A stretch of 64,000 nt of DNA, from the NCBI RefSeq assembly GCF_029223545.1, contig NZ_CP097870.1, positions 1 through 64,000 of the forward strand, read 5' to 3'. The notes under the pieces are model-generated. The model had not been told where the DNA came from. It ran no database searches and was given only the letters and a program-made list of their open reading frames with translations. Positions 42,283-51,813 of the stretch are shown in pieces. This stretch comes from Thauera sp. GDN1. Lineage in GTDB: Bacteria; Pseudomonadota; Gammaproteobacteria; Burkholderiales; Rhodocyclaceae. Within the stretch, counting starts at the first letter, position 1; each line of letters begins with the position of its first letter. Made by a program: the position numbers and the translations under genes.

Positions 42283-43728
42283 ATGGGCACCCCCGCCCGG
42301 CCGGAACCGGCAGCCGCCTGGCCCGCCCACGGCGGCAGCCTGCGCCGGCGGGTGCTCGCCTGGCTGCTGCCGCCGCTCGCGGCGCTGCTGCTGATCAACG
42401 CCTTCTTCACCTACCGCAGCGCGCTCGACGCGGTCAACCAGGCCTACGACCGCACGCTCACCGCCTCGGTGCGTGCGATCGGCGAGCGCACCCACTCGCT
42501 CGCCGGCCGGATCCAGGTGGACATCCCCTACGCCGCCTTCGAGGGCTTCGAGGACGATGCCGCAGAACGCATCTTCCACGCCGTGTTCGACCCTGCCGGC
42601 GGGCTGGTCACCGGCTACGCCGACCTGCGCCCGCCGGCACTGCCGGACGAAGGCGGGACGGTGCGGATCTTCGACCTGCCCTATGCGGGCGAGACCGTGC
42701 GCATGGCGGCGATGCGCAAGCGCCTGTACGACCCCGCGCTCACCGGCGGCGACGCGGTGCTGATCGTGTTCGCCGAGACCACCGGCGCGCGCCGGGCGCT
42801 GGCGCGGGATCTGTTCGTCGCCAGCCTGCAGCGCCAGTCCCTGCTGGTGGCGGTCGGCGCGCTGCTGGTACTGGCCGCGCTCGGCACCGCCTTCCGCCCG
42901 CTGCTGCGCATCCGCGACCACATCCGCAAGCGCGACGAGGAGGACCTGACCCCGGTGCGCCTCGAGCGCGTGCCGAGCGAGGTCGCGCCGCTGGTCGACG
43001 CCATCAACCACCACATGGAGCGCCTGTCGGCGATGCTCGCCGCGCGCAAGCGCTTCCTCGCCGACGCCGCGCACCAGATCCGCACCCCGCTCGCGGTGCT
43101 GACCACCCAGGCCGAGTACGGCCTGCGCCAGACCGATCCGGACGAAATGCTGGAGACCTTCGCCAGCCTGCTCAGAAGCACGCGCGCCGCACGCCGGCTG
43201 GCCAACCAGATGCTGACCCTGTCGCACGCCGAAGCGGTCAACGGCGTGATCGGCGAGCGCGCCCCCTTCGACCTTGCCGGCCTGGTCAAGGAGGTGGCGA
43301 TGGAGCTCGCCCCGCTCGCGCTCAAGCGCAACATCGACCTCGCCTACGAGGGCATCGGCCACGCGCTGACCCTGGAAGGCAATGCCCCTATGCTGCGCGA
43401 AATGGTATCCAACCTGATCGACAACGCGATCCGCTACAGCCCGCCCGACTCGGCGGTCACCGTCGCCGTCGCCGCCTTCGACGACCAGGCGATGGTCAGC
43501 GTCTGCGACCAGGGCCCGGGCATCCCCGTGGCCGAGCGCGAGCGCGTCTTTCACCGCTTCTACCGCATCCTCGGCCAGGGCGACAGCGAGGGCAGCGGGC
43601 TCGGGCTGGCGATCGTGCGCGAGATCGCGCTCGCCCACGGCGGACGCGTCAGCCTGCACGACGGCGAGGGTGGGCGCGGACTGTGCGTCGAGGTAGAGCT
43701 GCCGCTCGGCGGCGCACCGGCATCCTGA
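42283..43728 (+). CDS. tctE: Sensor histidine kinase, TctE-like
   Basis: The 481-residue membrane kinase has a first helix at about residues 23-45, a periplasmic sensor region to about 185, and a second helix at about 186-207. The dimerisation box is AAHQIRTPLAVL with His near 264, followed by an ATPase with NLIDNAIRYSPP, DQGPGIP and GSGLGLAIV. The sensor part has the DUF4118-free TctE style found with tricarboxylate systems. It overlaps operonically with tctD (1-bp gap). Confidence 0.87.
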   Translation: MGTPARPEPAAAWPAHGGSLRRRVLAWLLPPLAALLLINAFFTYRSALDAVNQAYDRTLTASVRAIGERTHSLAGRIQVDIPYAAFEGFEDDAAERIFHAVFDPAGGLVTGYADLRPPALPDEGGTVRIFDLPYAGETVRMAAMRKRLYDPALTGGDAVLIVFAETTGARRALARDLFVASLQRQSLLVAVGALLVLAALGTAFRPLLRIRDHIRKRDEEDLTPVRLERVPSEVAPLVDAINHHMERLSAMLAARKRFLADAAHQIRTPLAVLTTQAEYGLRQTDPDEMLETFASLLRSTRAARRLANQMLTLSHAEAVNGVIGERAPFDLAGLVKEVAMELAPLALKRNIDLAYEGIGHALTLEGNAPMLREMVSNLIDNAIRYSPPDSAVTVAVAAFDDQAMVSVCDQGPGIPVAERERVFHRFYRILGQGDSEGSGLGLAIVREIALAHGGRVSLHDGEGGRGLCVEVELPLGGAPAS

Positions 43729-43787
43729 GCCGCGGGATCCCCCTGCGAACGCCCCCGCCCGTTTTCTCCTCGCCCGCGGGCCGCACT

Positions 43788-43803
43788 GAAAGCCGATCGA
43801 AAG
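43788..43803 (+). promoter_or_regulatory. TctD-type box 2 upstream of the porin
   Basis: GAAAGCCGATCGAAAG lies 73 bp before the porin start, in the same orientation as the gene. It differs from box 3 at a single position in 16. Confidence 0.75.
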
Positions 43804-43876
43804 GCGTCGGCGCTGCAATGCGCGCCACGCGCCCGATCCCGTTGGCGCGTGCACCCGAACGATCGAGGAGACTCCC

Positions 43877-44920
43877 ATGCAACGCCTTTCCGCGCCGGTC
43901 CTGATGGCCGCCGCCCTCGCCGCGCCGTCGCTCGCGCTGGCCCAGTCCAACGTCACCGTCTACGGCCTCATCGACCTCAACCTCGGCTACGAGAAATCCG
44001 GTTCCCAGCGCTACCAGGGCGTGGGTCACGGCGAACTCAACGGTTCCCGCCTCGGCTTTCGCGGCAACGAGGACCTCGGCAATGGCAACAAGGCCCTGTT
44101 CGTGCTCGAGAGCGGCTTCGACCCCTCGACCGGCACCCTCGAGCAGGGCGGCCGACTGTTCGGCCGCCAGTCCTTCGTCGGCCTCGAGAACGGCCTCGGC
44201 CGCCTGACCCTGGGCCGCCAGTACTCGCCGGCCTTCGACGCCCTCGACCCCTTCGACGCCACCGGCAACGCCGACCGCAGCGCCGGCCTCCTGATCCGCA
44301 AGGCCGGCGCGGTCAAGCCCGCCTACGAGGTACGCTTCGACAACATGATCAAGTACCGTTCGGCCAAGCTCGCCGGCTTCGAGCTCGAGGGCGGCTACTG
44401 GTTCGGCAAGGAGAGCGGGACCGACTCGAGCGCGCGCCAGGAGGGCGACGGCCACGGCATCGCGGCGCTCTACGCCAATGGCGCGCTCGCCGGCTCGCTG
44501 GTCACGCAGACCGTGCAGCGCGACGCCAGCGGCGGCAAGGTGCGCACCGACGGCTTCGCCCTGTCCTACGACTTCGGCATCGTGAAGCCCTATTTCGCCT
44601 GGTCGCAGGACGAGGAGCGCGGCACCGTGGGCAATGGCAAGGCGCGCAGCTGGGACCTCAGCGCGGAGATCCGCCTCGATCCGGCGAACACGGTGGCGAT
44701 CAGCTACGCCGAGCGCGACGAATCCGACGGCGCCGCGAGCGAGGACGCCAGCGGCTGGTCGGCCTACTATCTGCACGCGCTGTCCAGGCGCACCACGCTG
44801 TACGCCGGCTACTCGCAGCTCGACAACGAGGACGGCGCCAACTACGCGATCGGCAACCTGACGCCGGACGCGGGCGACAAGCACCAGGTGATGATGGCCG
44901 GCATGCGCCACCGCTTCTGA
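43877..44920 (+). CDS. Gram-negative porin (Neisseria/Burkholderia type)
   Basis: The 347-residue protein has a 22-residue signal peptide (PSLALAQ). It starts with NVTVYGLIDLNLGYE, which is characteristic of betaproteobacterial trimeric porins. GSRLGFRGNEDLGNGNKALF and RQSFVGLENGLGRLTLGRQY follow, and the protein ends in Phe (MRHRF). GAGGAGA is the ribosome-binding site. The upstream box and position between tctDE and tctCBA suggest it is the outer-membrane entry for the same organic acids. Confidence 0.93.
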   Translation: MQRLSAPVLMAAALAAPSLALAQSNVTVYGLIDLNLGYEKSGSQRYQGVGHGELNGSRLGFRGNEDLGNGNKALFVLESGFDPSTGTLEQGGRLFGRQSFVGLENGLGRLTLGRQYSPAFDALDPFDATGNADRSAGLLIRKAGAVKPAYEVRFDNMIKYRSAKLAGFELEGGYWFGKESGTDSSARQEGDGHGIAALYANGALAGSLVTQTVQRDASGGKVRTDGFALSYDFGIVKPYFAWSQDEERGTVGNGKARSWDLSAEIRLDPANTVAISYAERDESDGAASEDASGWSAYYLHALSRRTTLYAGYSQLDNEDGANYAIGNLTPDAGDKHQVMMAGMRHRF

Positions 44921-44969
44921 GCCCCCCACCCGGCCCGGCGGCGAGCGCGCAGCCGCGGCGCCGGCTTGC

Positions 44970-46787
44970 CTACAGTGCGCTGCCGGGCTGGCAGCGCATG
45001 GGGGCGGGGGCGAAGACGGTGCGTTCGACAGGGGCGCGGTAGGGCTCGTAGAAGCCGGTGAGGGACAGGCGGGACTCGAGGACGTCGTCGGCGCTCACGC
45101 CGGCCGGCAGGGCGAAGGCGAATTCCGCCGCCTCGCCCCACAGCAGGCGCAGGTAGTCGCGATCGCGGGCGGCGAGGCGGGCTTCGGCCGGCGCCAGGAC
45201 GAGCACCCGGCCATCCTTCAGGCGCAGCGCGAGTTCCGCGAGGTCGATGAACGCCGCCTCCGCTTCGCGCTCCTCCACGCGGAAGAGCGGCCGGAATCCG
45301 GGGACCACCAGGCTTGCGGTCTCCTCGCGCGCGCTGCCCTGGGCGCGGTGCAGCACCTTGCCGTGCTCGATCCAGTCCGCGCCGTGCGCGTCGGCCGACA
45401 GCAGATAGGGGCAGGAGCCGATCTGGCTGCTCACCGCGAGCACGGTGAAGTTGGCGCGCTGGCGCACCAGGTCGACGCGCCGGCCGTCCACCTGCAGCCC
45501 GCTCACCGCCAGTTCCGGCCCGTAGGCATAGTCGCGCATGATCGGCGCGCCGTGTGCGGCCACATCCCCGAGCAGGCCGTTCGTCCCCACTTGCTGCCAG
45601 ATCTCGCGCGAGGTCTCGGTGTAGCGGAACATCGCCTTGTCGAGCCGGCCGGGCGCGAACACGATCCGCGTCGGCAGCAGCAGGCGCTGCCCCGGTGCCA
45701 GCGTCACCTGCAGCGGCAGCGGCTGTCCGGCCGCGGCCGGGTAAGGCATGGGCCGCAGGCGCGGCGCCTGGACGCGGGTGCCGACCACGGCCGCGAGCGC
45801 GAGCGGCCGCGCCGAGGCGTTCTCGATCAGCACCGCCTCCAGGAAGGGCGTCCGGGTGGTGTGACGGAAGATCCAGCCGCCGATGCCGCCGATGCCGTCA
45901 CCGCAGGTGGTGGTGATGCCGCCCACCAGGAACACGAAATCCTCCGGCCACGCCTCGCCGGCGACGTAGCGGTACAGCTGCAGTGCGCGCGGCAGGGCGC
46001 TGCGCCCGATCGGCTCTGCGGTCAGCGGCGCCTCGCCGCCGCGACTGGCACGCAGCTCGGCCCTGAACTGCGACAACAAGCGGTTGTAGGCCTGGACCCG
46101 CTGCGCATGCAGCTGCAGGTCCTCTTCCCGCATGCCGCGCCAGAAACGCATCTGCGCCGACCCCGGATCCATGTCCGCGCAACGCGCGCCGCCCTCGGGA
46201 GCGTCGCCATCCTCGTCGTTGCACCACACCTCGTAGAAGAAGCGCAGCCCGGGCGGGATCATGCCGCGGCGCAGCGCGGCGATCTCGTCCGCCGCCGGAT
46301 AGTCGTTCCACTGGTCGTCCGCGCCGAGCACCGACCTCAGGCGCCCCGCTGGCATCGAATCCTCCGATTCGCCGACCATGCCGCCGCCTTCGGAGGTGTC
46401 GATCGACAGCCCGGCGAGCATGCCGTCGCTCACCTCCTCGCCGGTGAACTCCATCGTCACCCCGAAGCGCGCGATCAGCTCCGCGTAGGCGCGCGACACC
46501 GCGTTATCCACCAGCACCGGCCGGCCGATCGTCCGCGCCAGCAGCGTGGACGCCCGTCGCGCAACGATCAGGCTCGCCGCCACGTCCGAAAAGCGGTGCT
46601 GCTCCACCCTCAGCTGCGCCGCGTCCGGGCCCGAGCCCAGGGTGCATACATGGCTGCGCAGGCGCACGACGTTGTCCGCGTCGAGCGCCACCGCGCGCGC
46701 ATCCTCCACGCACTGCGCGCGCGCAGGCAGCGCCATCGCCAGCAGCACCAGGGCGGCCACGCCGGCCCGCATCATCGCTCGCCACAT
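44970..46787 (-). CDS. Secreted protein of unknown function paired with the TIR-TPR protein
   Basis: The 605-residue protein has a clear signal peptide (AGVAALVLLAMALPARA, then QCVEDA). The ATG at 46787 was chosen for GGAGG about 5 nt upstream; a GTG two codons earlier overlaps that site. Cys residues occur in probable disulfide pairs. The central part is acidic with Gly/Ser-rich loops (GGITTTCGDGIGGIGGW), and the C-terminal half is beta-rich (LQVTLAPGQRLLLPTRI). I recognise no family. It lies 31 bp downstream of the TIR-TPR gene on the same strand, so the two are probably coexpressed. Confidence 0.7.
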   Translation of the reverse strand: MWRAMMRAGVAALVLLAMALPARAQCVEDARAVALDADNVVRLRSHVCTLGSGPDAAQLRVEQHRFSDVAASLIVARRASTLLARTIGRPVLVDNAVSRAYAELIARFGVTMEFTGEEVSDGMLAGLSIDTSEGGGMVGESEDSMPAGRLRSVLGADDQWNDYPAADEIAALRRGMIPPGLRFFYEVWCNDEDGDAPEGGARCADMDPGSAQMRFWRGMREEDLQLHAQRVQAYNRLLSQFRAELRASRGGEAPLTAEPIGRSALPRALQLYRYVAGEAWPEDFVFLVGGITTTCGDGIGGIGGWIFRHTTRTPFLEAVLIENASARPLALAAVVGTRVQAPRLRPMPYPAAAGQPLPLQVTLAPGQRLLLPTRIVFAPGRLDKAMFRYTETSREIWQQVGTNGLLGDVAAHGAPIMRDYAYGPELAVSGLQVDGRRVDLVRQRANFTVLAVSSQIGSCPYLLSADAHGADWIEHGKVLHRAQGSAREETASLVVPGFRPLFRVEEREAEAAFIDLAELALRLKDGRVLVLAPAEARLAARDRDYLRLLWGEAAEFAFALPAGVSADDVLESRLSLTGFYEPYRAPVERTVFAPAPMRCQPGSAL

Positions 46788-46818
46788 CGCCACCTCCCTG
46801 CAGGCGCACCCGGTCCGC

Positions 46819-48528
46819 TCACGGGGGCAATTCGGCCAGCAACTGCTCGATCGCCCCTTCCCATTCAGTCTGGTTCACGTCCAGACGCCCGTCCAGGCGG
46901 CGCAGGATCGCGAGCGCGCGCTCGTAATGCGCGCGCGGCCGATCGCCGGCCCGGGCCAGCTCGACCAGGCTGCCGACCACGTCGGTCTGCAGGCGCACGT
47001 CGTCGGGGTAGGCCTGCGCCAGCGCCTCGCGCAGCGCCAGGCTGGCGCGCAAGGCCGCCAGCGCGGCGTCGGTGCGCCCGGCCTGCAGCAGGATGCGGCC
47101 GAGGTTGTGCTCGCTCACCGCCAGGTCGCGCTGCCACGCCGGGCTGTGCGGCTCGCGCTGCACCGCCCGGCGCCGCAGCTCGCGCGCGGCGGCATAGGCG
47201 TGCTCGGCCTCGTCCACACGGCCGGACAGCTCGGCCAGGCGGCCCATGCGGTCGTGGCTCACCGCCAGATCGGCCAGCCACTGCGGACGTGCCGGGTCGG
47301 ACTCGACCAGCGTGCGGCGCAGCGCCAGGCTGGTCTGGTAATGGGTCCGCGCCGCGTCGGGATCGCCCAGCTCGAGCAGCACGTCGCCGATGCGCTCGTG
47401 GCTCACCGCGATGTCCCGTCCGGTCTGCGCCGCATCGTCGTCCGCAGGCCGAACGCGCTCGCGCTCGTCGAGGCCGGCGCGAAAGACCGCCAGCGCGCGC
47501 GCCGGATCCCCGCTGCGCAGCAGGGCCTCGCCCACCCGGTTGTGCGCGATCGACAACTCCCGCCGCCAGTCGCGATTGGCGCCATCGAGCGCCACCAGCG
47601 CCGTCATGATCTCGCGCGACGCGCTCGCCGCCGCCAGCGCCGCCGCCGCATCGCCGCGCACCAGTTGCGTGGTGGCCAGCTCGCGCAGGGCCATCGCCTC
47701 GAGCCGGCGCAGGTCGGGCAGCATCTCGGGCGTGCTCGCCAGGCGCTGCTGCATCGCGCGCGAACGCTCCACCACCGCGCCGATCGTCTCCGGCGCGAAG
47801 CCGCCCGCCGGCCGCCCGCCCACCACCATGTCGAAGCCGAAGGACTGCGCGATCCGCCCGCCTTCGAGCGCACGCAGCGCGCGGTCGCGCTCGTTCGCCG
47901 CCATCCACCCCGCCGCGGCCGCAGCCACCGCCAGCCCCAGCATCGCCGCCGCCGCCGACCACGCCAGGCGCAATGCACGGCGCTGCAGGCGCAGCTCCTC
48001 CGACAGCAGATCCTCCCTTGGCATGCCCCGCACCACCGCGGCGAGGTCCGCCGCACGGGCCACGAAATCCTGCGCGCGCAGCGCCGCGCGCAGGCGCCAG
48101 TCGCGCACGTCCACCCATTTCGGCTCGTGCGCGAAGCGCCCCTTCAGGGCCGGCGGCAAGGGCGTCTGCGCCGACCAGGCGAAATCGCCCGCCGCCTCGT
48201 CCCAGCTCAGCTCGCCCGCGGTCAGCGCGAGCAGCAGCGTGTCCGCCCCCTTGTGCGCCAGCCAGTGCGCGACCTCCCGATCGACCCAGTGCGACGCCGC
48301 CGCCTCGGGCGAAGCGAGCAGGATCAGGAAGCGCGACCCCTCCAGGGCCTCGACGATCGACGGCCACAGCGCCGGCGTCGCGGCCAGGCTGGTGTCGTCG
48401 CGGAACACCCGCAGGGCCCGCCGCTGATACCAGGGCTTGCCCAGGCGCTGCACCACGTCCTGCAGCGCGGTCGCGATCCCGCGATCGCGCGCGTGGCTGT
48501 ATGAAATGAACGCGTCGTAGCGCCCCAT
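46819..48528 (-). CDS. TIR-domain protein with transmembrane helix and TPR repeats
   Basis: The 569-residue protein begins MGRYDAFISYSHARD after GGGGAACG. The TIR-like domain covers about residues 1-130: FRDDTSLAATPALW is followed by SHWVDREVAHWL, whose Glu near 85 sits where NADase TIR domains (as in SARM1) have their catalytic Glu. A single membrane helix lies at about 183-203 (AAAAMLGLAVAAAAAGWMA). The region from about 270 to 560 is a tandem TPR/tetratricopeptide array with repeated ERIGDVLLELGD-like units. Bacterial TIR proteins act in defence or signalling; which applies here is inference. The downstream gene encodes a secreted protein. Confidence 0.85.
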   Translation of the reverse strand: MGRYDAFISYSHARDRGIATALQDVVQRLGKPWYQRRALRVFRDDTSLAATPALWPSIVEALEGSRFLILLASPEAAASHWVDREVAHWLAHKGADTLLLALTAGELSWDEAAGDFAWSAQTPLPPALKGRFAHEPKWVDVRDWRLRAALRAQDFVARAADLAAVVRGMPREDLLSEELRLQRRALRLAWSAAAAMLGLAVAAAAAGWMAANERDRALRALEGGRIAQSFGFDMVVGGRPAGGFAPETIGAVVERSRAMQQRLASTPEMLPDLRRLEAMALRELATTQLVRGDAAAALAAASASREIMTALVALDGANRDWRRELSIAHNRVGEALLRSGDPARALAVFRAGLDERERVRPADDDAAQTGRDIAVSHERIGDVLLELGDPDAARTHYQTSLALRRTLVESDPARPQWLADLAVSHDRMGRLAELSGRVDEAEHAYAAARELRRRAVQREPHSPAWQRDLAVSEHNLGRILLQAGRTDAALAALRASLALREALAQAYPDDVRLQTDVVGSLVELARAGDRPRAHYERALAILRRLDGRLDVNQTEWEGAIEQLLAELPP

Positions 48529-48683
48529 CGTCCGTTCCCCAAGGACCGCTCCGGGCAACGATACGCCGATCCACCCCGCCCGCCACGCCTCTCGAGCAAG
48601 CGCGTGGTGCAGGCCGAAGGCGATCGGACTGGGCGGGAGGGGCGGCGGCGGGACAAGCAGGCGTGCCCCATGCCGGGCGCAGC

Positions 48684-48708
48684 AAAAAAAGAGCGCCCGA
48701 AGGCGCTC
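48684..48708 (-). terminator. Rho-independent terminator of tctCBA
   Basis: The minus-strand reading is a 7-bp GC stem (GAGCGCC/GGCGCTC, 48691-48697 with 48702-48708) with a TTCG tetraloop, then seven T. This is a textbook terminator 98 bp after the tctA stop. Confidence 0.9.
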
Positions 48709-48748
48709 GTCGAAAGGGGCTGCGGACCGGGAGTGGGCCGCGGCCCGC

Positions 48749-48787
48749 GCGGCTTGCCGGCCGGGGAGGAACCGGCCGGCAAGCCGC
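48749..48787 (-). repeat. 16-bp perfect hairpin in the tctA 3' untranslated region
   Basis: Arms 48749-48764 and 48772-48787 are exact complements with a 7-nt loop. It lies between tctA and its T-tailed terminator, so it would be in the mRNA 3' end and could block exonucleases. Confidence 0.8.
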
Positions 48788-48805
48788 CGAGATGGGCGTC
48801 GCGGC

Positions 48806-50314
48806 TTACGCGGCAGCCGGCACCGACTTGCGCTGATCCAGCATGCGCATCAGGCGCGGACCGACCAGCATCCCCGCGGCCACCACCCACAGGCCGATCG
48901 CGATCGGGCTGGCGAACAGCACGCCGACGTCGCCGTCGCTGATCGACAGGGCGCGGCGCAGGTTCTGTTCCATCATGTCGCCGAGCACGAAGCCGAGGAT
49001 GAAGGGCGCGATCGGGAAGTTCATCACCCGCAGCAGGTAGCCGATGCCGCCGATGAAGGTGCCGAGGATCAGGTCGAAGGTCGTGCCATGCACCGCATAC
49101 ACGCCCACCAGCGACACCGCCGCCACGCCCGGCACCAGCAGCCAGTTGGGGATCGACAGGAAGGCCACGAACACGCGGATCAGCGGGATGTTCATCACCA
49201 GCAGCATGACGTTGGCGATGAACAGGGAGGCGATCAGGCCCCACACGATCACCGGCTGGTCCTGGAACAGGGTCGGCCCCGGGGTGATGTTGTACAGCGT
49301 GAGCGCGCCGATCATCACCGCGGTGGTGCCCGAACCCGGCACGCCCAGCGTCAGCATCGGCACCAGCGAACCGTTCGCCGAGGCGTTGTTGGCCGCCTCG
49401 GGCGCCGCCACGCCGCGGATGTCGCCGCGACCGAACTCGCTGTCCTTGCCCGCCATGCGGCGCTCGGCGGCGTAGCACATCGCCGAGGCGATGGTGGCGC
49501 CGGCGCCCGGCAGCACGCCGATGAAGAAGCCCGACAGCGAGCAGCGCAGCAGCGTCCACTTCGCCATCAGGAACTCCTTCGTGCTGAACATCAGCCGGCC
49601 GGTCAGCGTGATCGGCTCGCTCGCGGCATGCTCGTTCTGCAGCATCAGCATCAGCTCGCTGACCGCGAACAGGCCGATCACGATGACGATGAAGGGGATG
49701 CCGTCCTGCAGGTGCAGCGCGTCGAAGGTGTAGCGATACACGCCGCTGTTGGCGTCGATGCCCACGGTGGACAGCAGCAGGCCGATCAGGCACGCGGTCA
49801 GCGCCTTGGGCAGCGAGTCGCCGACCAGGCCGCCGAGGCAGCACAGCGCCAGCACCATCAGCACGAAGTACTCGGCGGGGCCGAAGGCGATCGCCCATTC
49901 GGCGAGCAGCGGCGCGAAGGCGACGATGCCCAGGGTGGCGACCAGCGCGCCGGTGAAGGAGGCGAGCGCCGACATCGACAGCGCCGGGCCGGCGAGGCCC
50001 TTCTTCGCCATCGGATAGCCGTCCATGGTCGTCATCACCGCGCCGGCGTCGCCGGGCACGTTGATCAGGATCGCCGAGATGCGCCCGCCGTACTCGCAGC
50101 CGGCATAGACCGCGCACAGCAGGATCAGCGCGGATTCGGGCGGCAGCTTCATGGCGAACGCGATCGGCAGCAGGATGGCGACGCCGTTGATCGGGCCGAG
50201 GCCGGGCAGCAGGCCCACCACGGTGCCGATGAAGCAGCCGATCAGCGCGATCATCAGGTTTTCGGGCGTGCCGGCGACGGCGAAGCCCTGCATCAGCATA
50301 GACAAGGTTTCCAT
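48806..50314 (-). CDS. tctA: Tripartite tricarboxylate transporter large membrane subunit TctA
   Basis: The 502-residue protein has about 12 membrane segments. Characteristic TctA blocks are GLLPGLGPINGVAILLP near the N-terminus and the paired NNASANGSLVPMLTLGVPGSGTTA region. METLSMLMQGF at 50314 is the start, 4 bp from the tctB stop. With TctB it forms the ion-coupled permease fed by periplasmic TctC. The exact substrate (citrate, other carboxylates) is not readable. Confidence 0.94.
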   Translation of the reverse strand: METLSMLMQGFAVAGTPENLMIALIGCFIGTVVGLLPGLGPINGVAILLPIAFAMKLPPESALILLCAVYAGCEYGGRISAILINVPGDAGAVMTTMDGYPMAKKGLAGPALSMSALASFTGALVATLGIVAFAPLLAEWAIAFGPAEYFVLMVLALCCLGGLVGDSLPKALTACLIGLLLSTVGIDANSGVYRYTFDALHLQDGIPFIVIVIGLFAVSELMLMLQNEHAASEPITLTGRLMFSTKEFLMAKWTLLRCSLSGFFIGVLPGAGATIASAMCYAAERRMAGKDSEFGRGDIRGVAAPEAANNASANGSLVPMLTLGVPGSGTTAVMIGALTLYNITPGPTLFQDQPVIVWGLIASLFIANVMLLVMNIPLIRVFVAFLSIPNWLLVPGVAAVSLVGVYAVHGTTFDLILGTFIGGIGYLLRVMNFPIAPFILGFVLGDMMEQNLRRALSISDGDVGVLFASPIAIGLWVVAAGMLVGPRLMRMLDQRKSVPAAA

Positions 50315-50318
50315 GGCT

Positions 50319-50762
50319 TTACCCCAGGATGCCGTCGAGCCACAGCCCGGTCGGCAGCGCGACGTCGAGCAGGCGGTCGAAGAAGAAGAACATGCCCACG
50401 CCCAGACCGATGCCGCCGAGCACGCACTGCTTCCAGCTGCCACCGAAGAAGCGCGCGACCGGAATGGTCATCAGCGCAGTGGCGATCACGAAGCCGAGCT
50501 TGTCGAACAGCAGGGCGTAGGCCAGCACGATCAGGAACAGCAGGCCGATGCGGGCGAGCACGGGCGGCGGCGCCCACGTCGTCTCGCTCTTCTTGTCGAG
50601 CATCAGCGTGATCGCGCAGATGCCCAGCAGAAACAGCACCAGCAGCGGGAAGGCACGCGGCCCGACCGGCTCGTAGGACACCGGCGGCACGTAGTTCCAG
50701 CCGATCAGGATGCCGGCGATGCTGACCAGCAGCAGCACGCCGCCGAGGATTCTTTCACTCAT
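50319..50762 (-). CDS. tctB: Tripartite tricarboxylate transporter small membrane subunit TctB
   Basis: The 147-residue protein has four hydrophobic helices and the YEPVGPRAFPLLV block typical of TctB. GGGAG precedes the start. It is located between tctC and tctA in the standard C-B-A order. The 61-bp gap from tctC contains a GC-rich stem (bulged) that could set the higher tctC expression usual for binding proteins. Confidence 0.92.
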   Translation of the reverse strand: MSERILGGVLLLVSIAGILIGWNYVPPVSYEPVGPRAFPLLVLFLLGICAITLMLDKKSETTWAPPPVLARIGLLFLIVLAYALLFDKLGFVIATALMTIPVARFFGGSWKQCVLGGIGLGVGMFFFFDRLLDVALPTGLWLDGILG

Positions 50763-50823
50763 GTCGATCTCCCGATGAGGAGGCCCGGGGCCGTGACCGG
50801 CCCGGGGTGGCGAGGACGGTGGC

Positions 50824-51807
50824 TTACCGGGCGAGCAGGCCGAATTCGTGCGCGAGTGCGGTGTAGCGCTTCACTTCCGCGCTCACGTAGTCCTCGAGCG
50901 CCTGGCCGGTGAGGGCGAAGGGGAACAGGCCGCGCTCCTGGCGCAACTTGTCGAACTCCGGCGCGGCCAGCATCTTGTCGAAGGTGGCGGTCCACCACTG
51001 GCGGTCGGCGTCGGCGACCTTGGGTCCCATGTAGTAGCCGCGCGCGATCGTCCAGTCGACGTTGTAGCCCTGCTCGATCGCGGTCGGGATGGCGGCGAGT
51101 TCGCCCGGCAGGCGCTCGGGGGCGAGCACCGCGAGCACGCGCACGCGGCCGCCCTTGAGGTGGGCGGCGACTTCGGAGGCGTCGCCGGTGTAGGCCTGCA
51201 CATGGCCGCCCATCAGCGCGGTCATCGCCTCGCCGCCGCCCTCGAAGGCAACATAGCGCATGTCCTTGTAGTTCACGCCGGCCTGCTTGGCGATCAGCGC
51301 CGACTTCATCCAGTCCTGGCTGCCCACCGAACCGCCCGAGCCGTAGATGACCTTGCCGGGATTGGCGCGGGTGGCCTCGATCAGGTCCTTCAGCGACTGG
51401 TAGGGCGAGTCCGCCTTGACGATCACCGCACCGTAGTCGGCACCGACCGCGGCCACCCACTTCACGTCCTGCTCGGTGTATTTGCCGAACTTGCCGATCG
51501 CCAGGTTCAGGAAGGAGCCGCCGGAGAACGCGACCACGGTGCCGCCTTCGGCCGGGCGGTTGGCGATCACGGTGTTGTAGGCCACCGCGCCGATGCCGCC
51601 GGGCATGTAGGTCACCCGCATCGGCGCCTCGAGGTAGTTGCCGTTCTGCAGCGCGCTCTGCACCAGCTTGCAGGTGAGGTCGAAGCCGCCGCCGGGCTTG
51701 GCGGGGGCGATGCATTCGGGCTTCTCGGGGGCGGCGTGGGCGACGCCCGCGGCGAGGGTGGCCAGCACCGCGGTGGTGGCGGCGAACAGGGTCTTCTTCA
51801 GCAACAT
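50824..51807 (-). CDS. tctC: Tripartite tricarboxylate transporter substrate-binding protein TctC
   Basis: The 327-residue protein has a signal peptide (TLFAATTAVLATLAAGVAHA). The Bug-family opening CIAPAKPGGGFDLTCKLVQ, then VTYMPGGIGAVAYNTVIANRP, is diagnostic of citrate-type TctC. ATG 51807 follows GGAGGAG at a spacing of 6. That ribosome-binding site is complementary to a sequence 52 nt upstream (51814-51890 repeat). Regulator box 3 lies 86 bp upstream. Confidence 0.94.
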   Translation of the reverse strand: MLLKKTLFAATTAVLATLAAGVAHAAPEKPECIAPAKPGGGFDLTCKLVQSALQNGNYLEAPMRVTYMPGGIGAVAYNTVIANRPAEGGTVVAFSGGSFLNLAIGKFGKYTEQDVKWVAAVGADYGAVIVKADSPYQSLKDLIEATRANPGKVIYGSGGSVGSQDWMKSALIAKQAGVNYKDMRYVAFEGGGEAMTALMGGHVQAYTGDASEVAAHLKGGRVRVLAVLAPERLPGELAAIPTAIEQGYNVDWTIARGYYMGPKVADADRQWWTATFDKMLAAPEFDKLRQERGLFPFALTGQALEDYVSAEVKRYTALAHEFGLLAR

Positions 51808-51813
51808 GACGAT

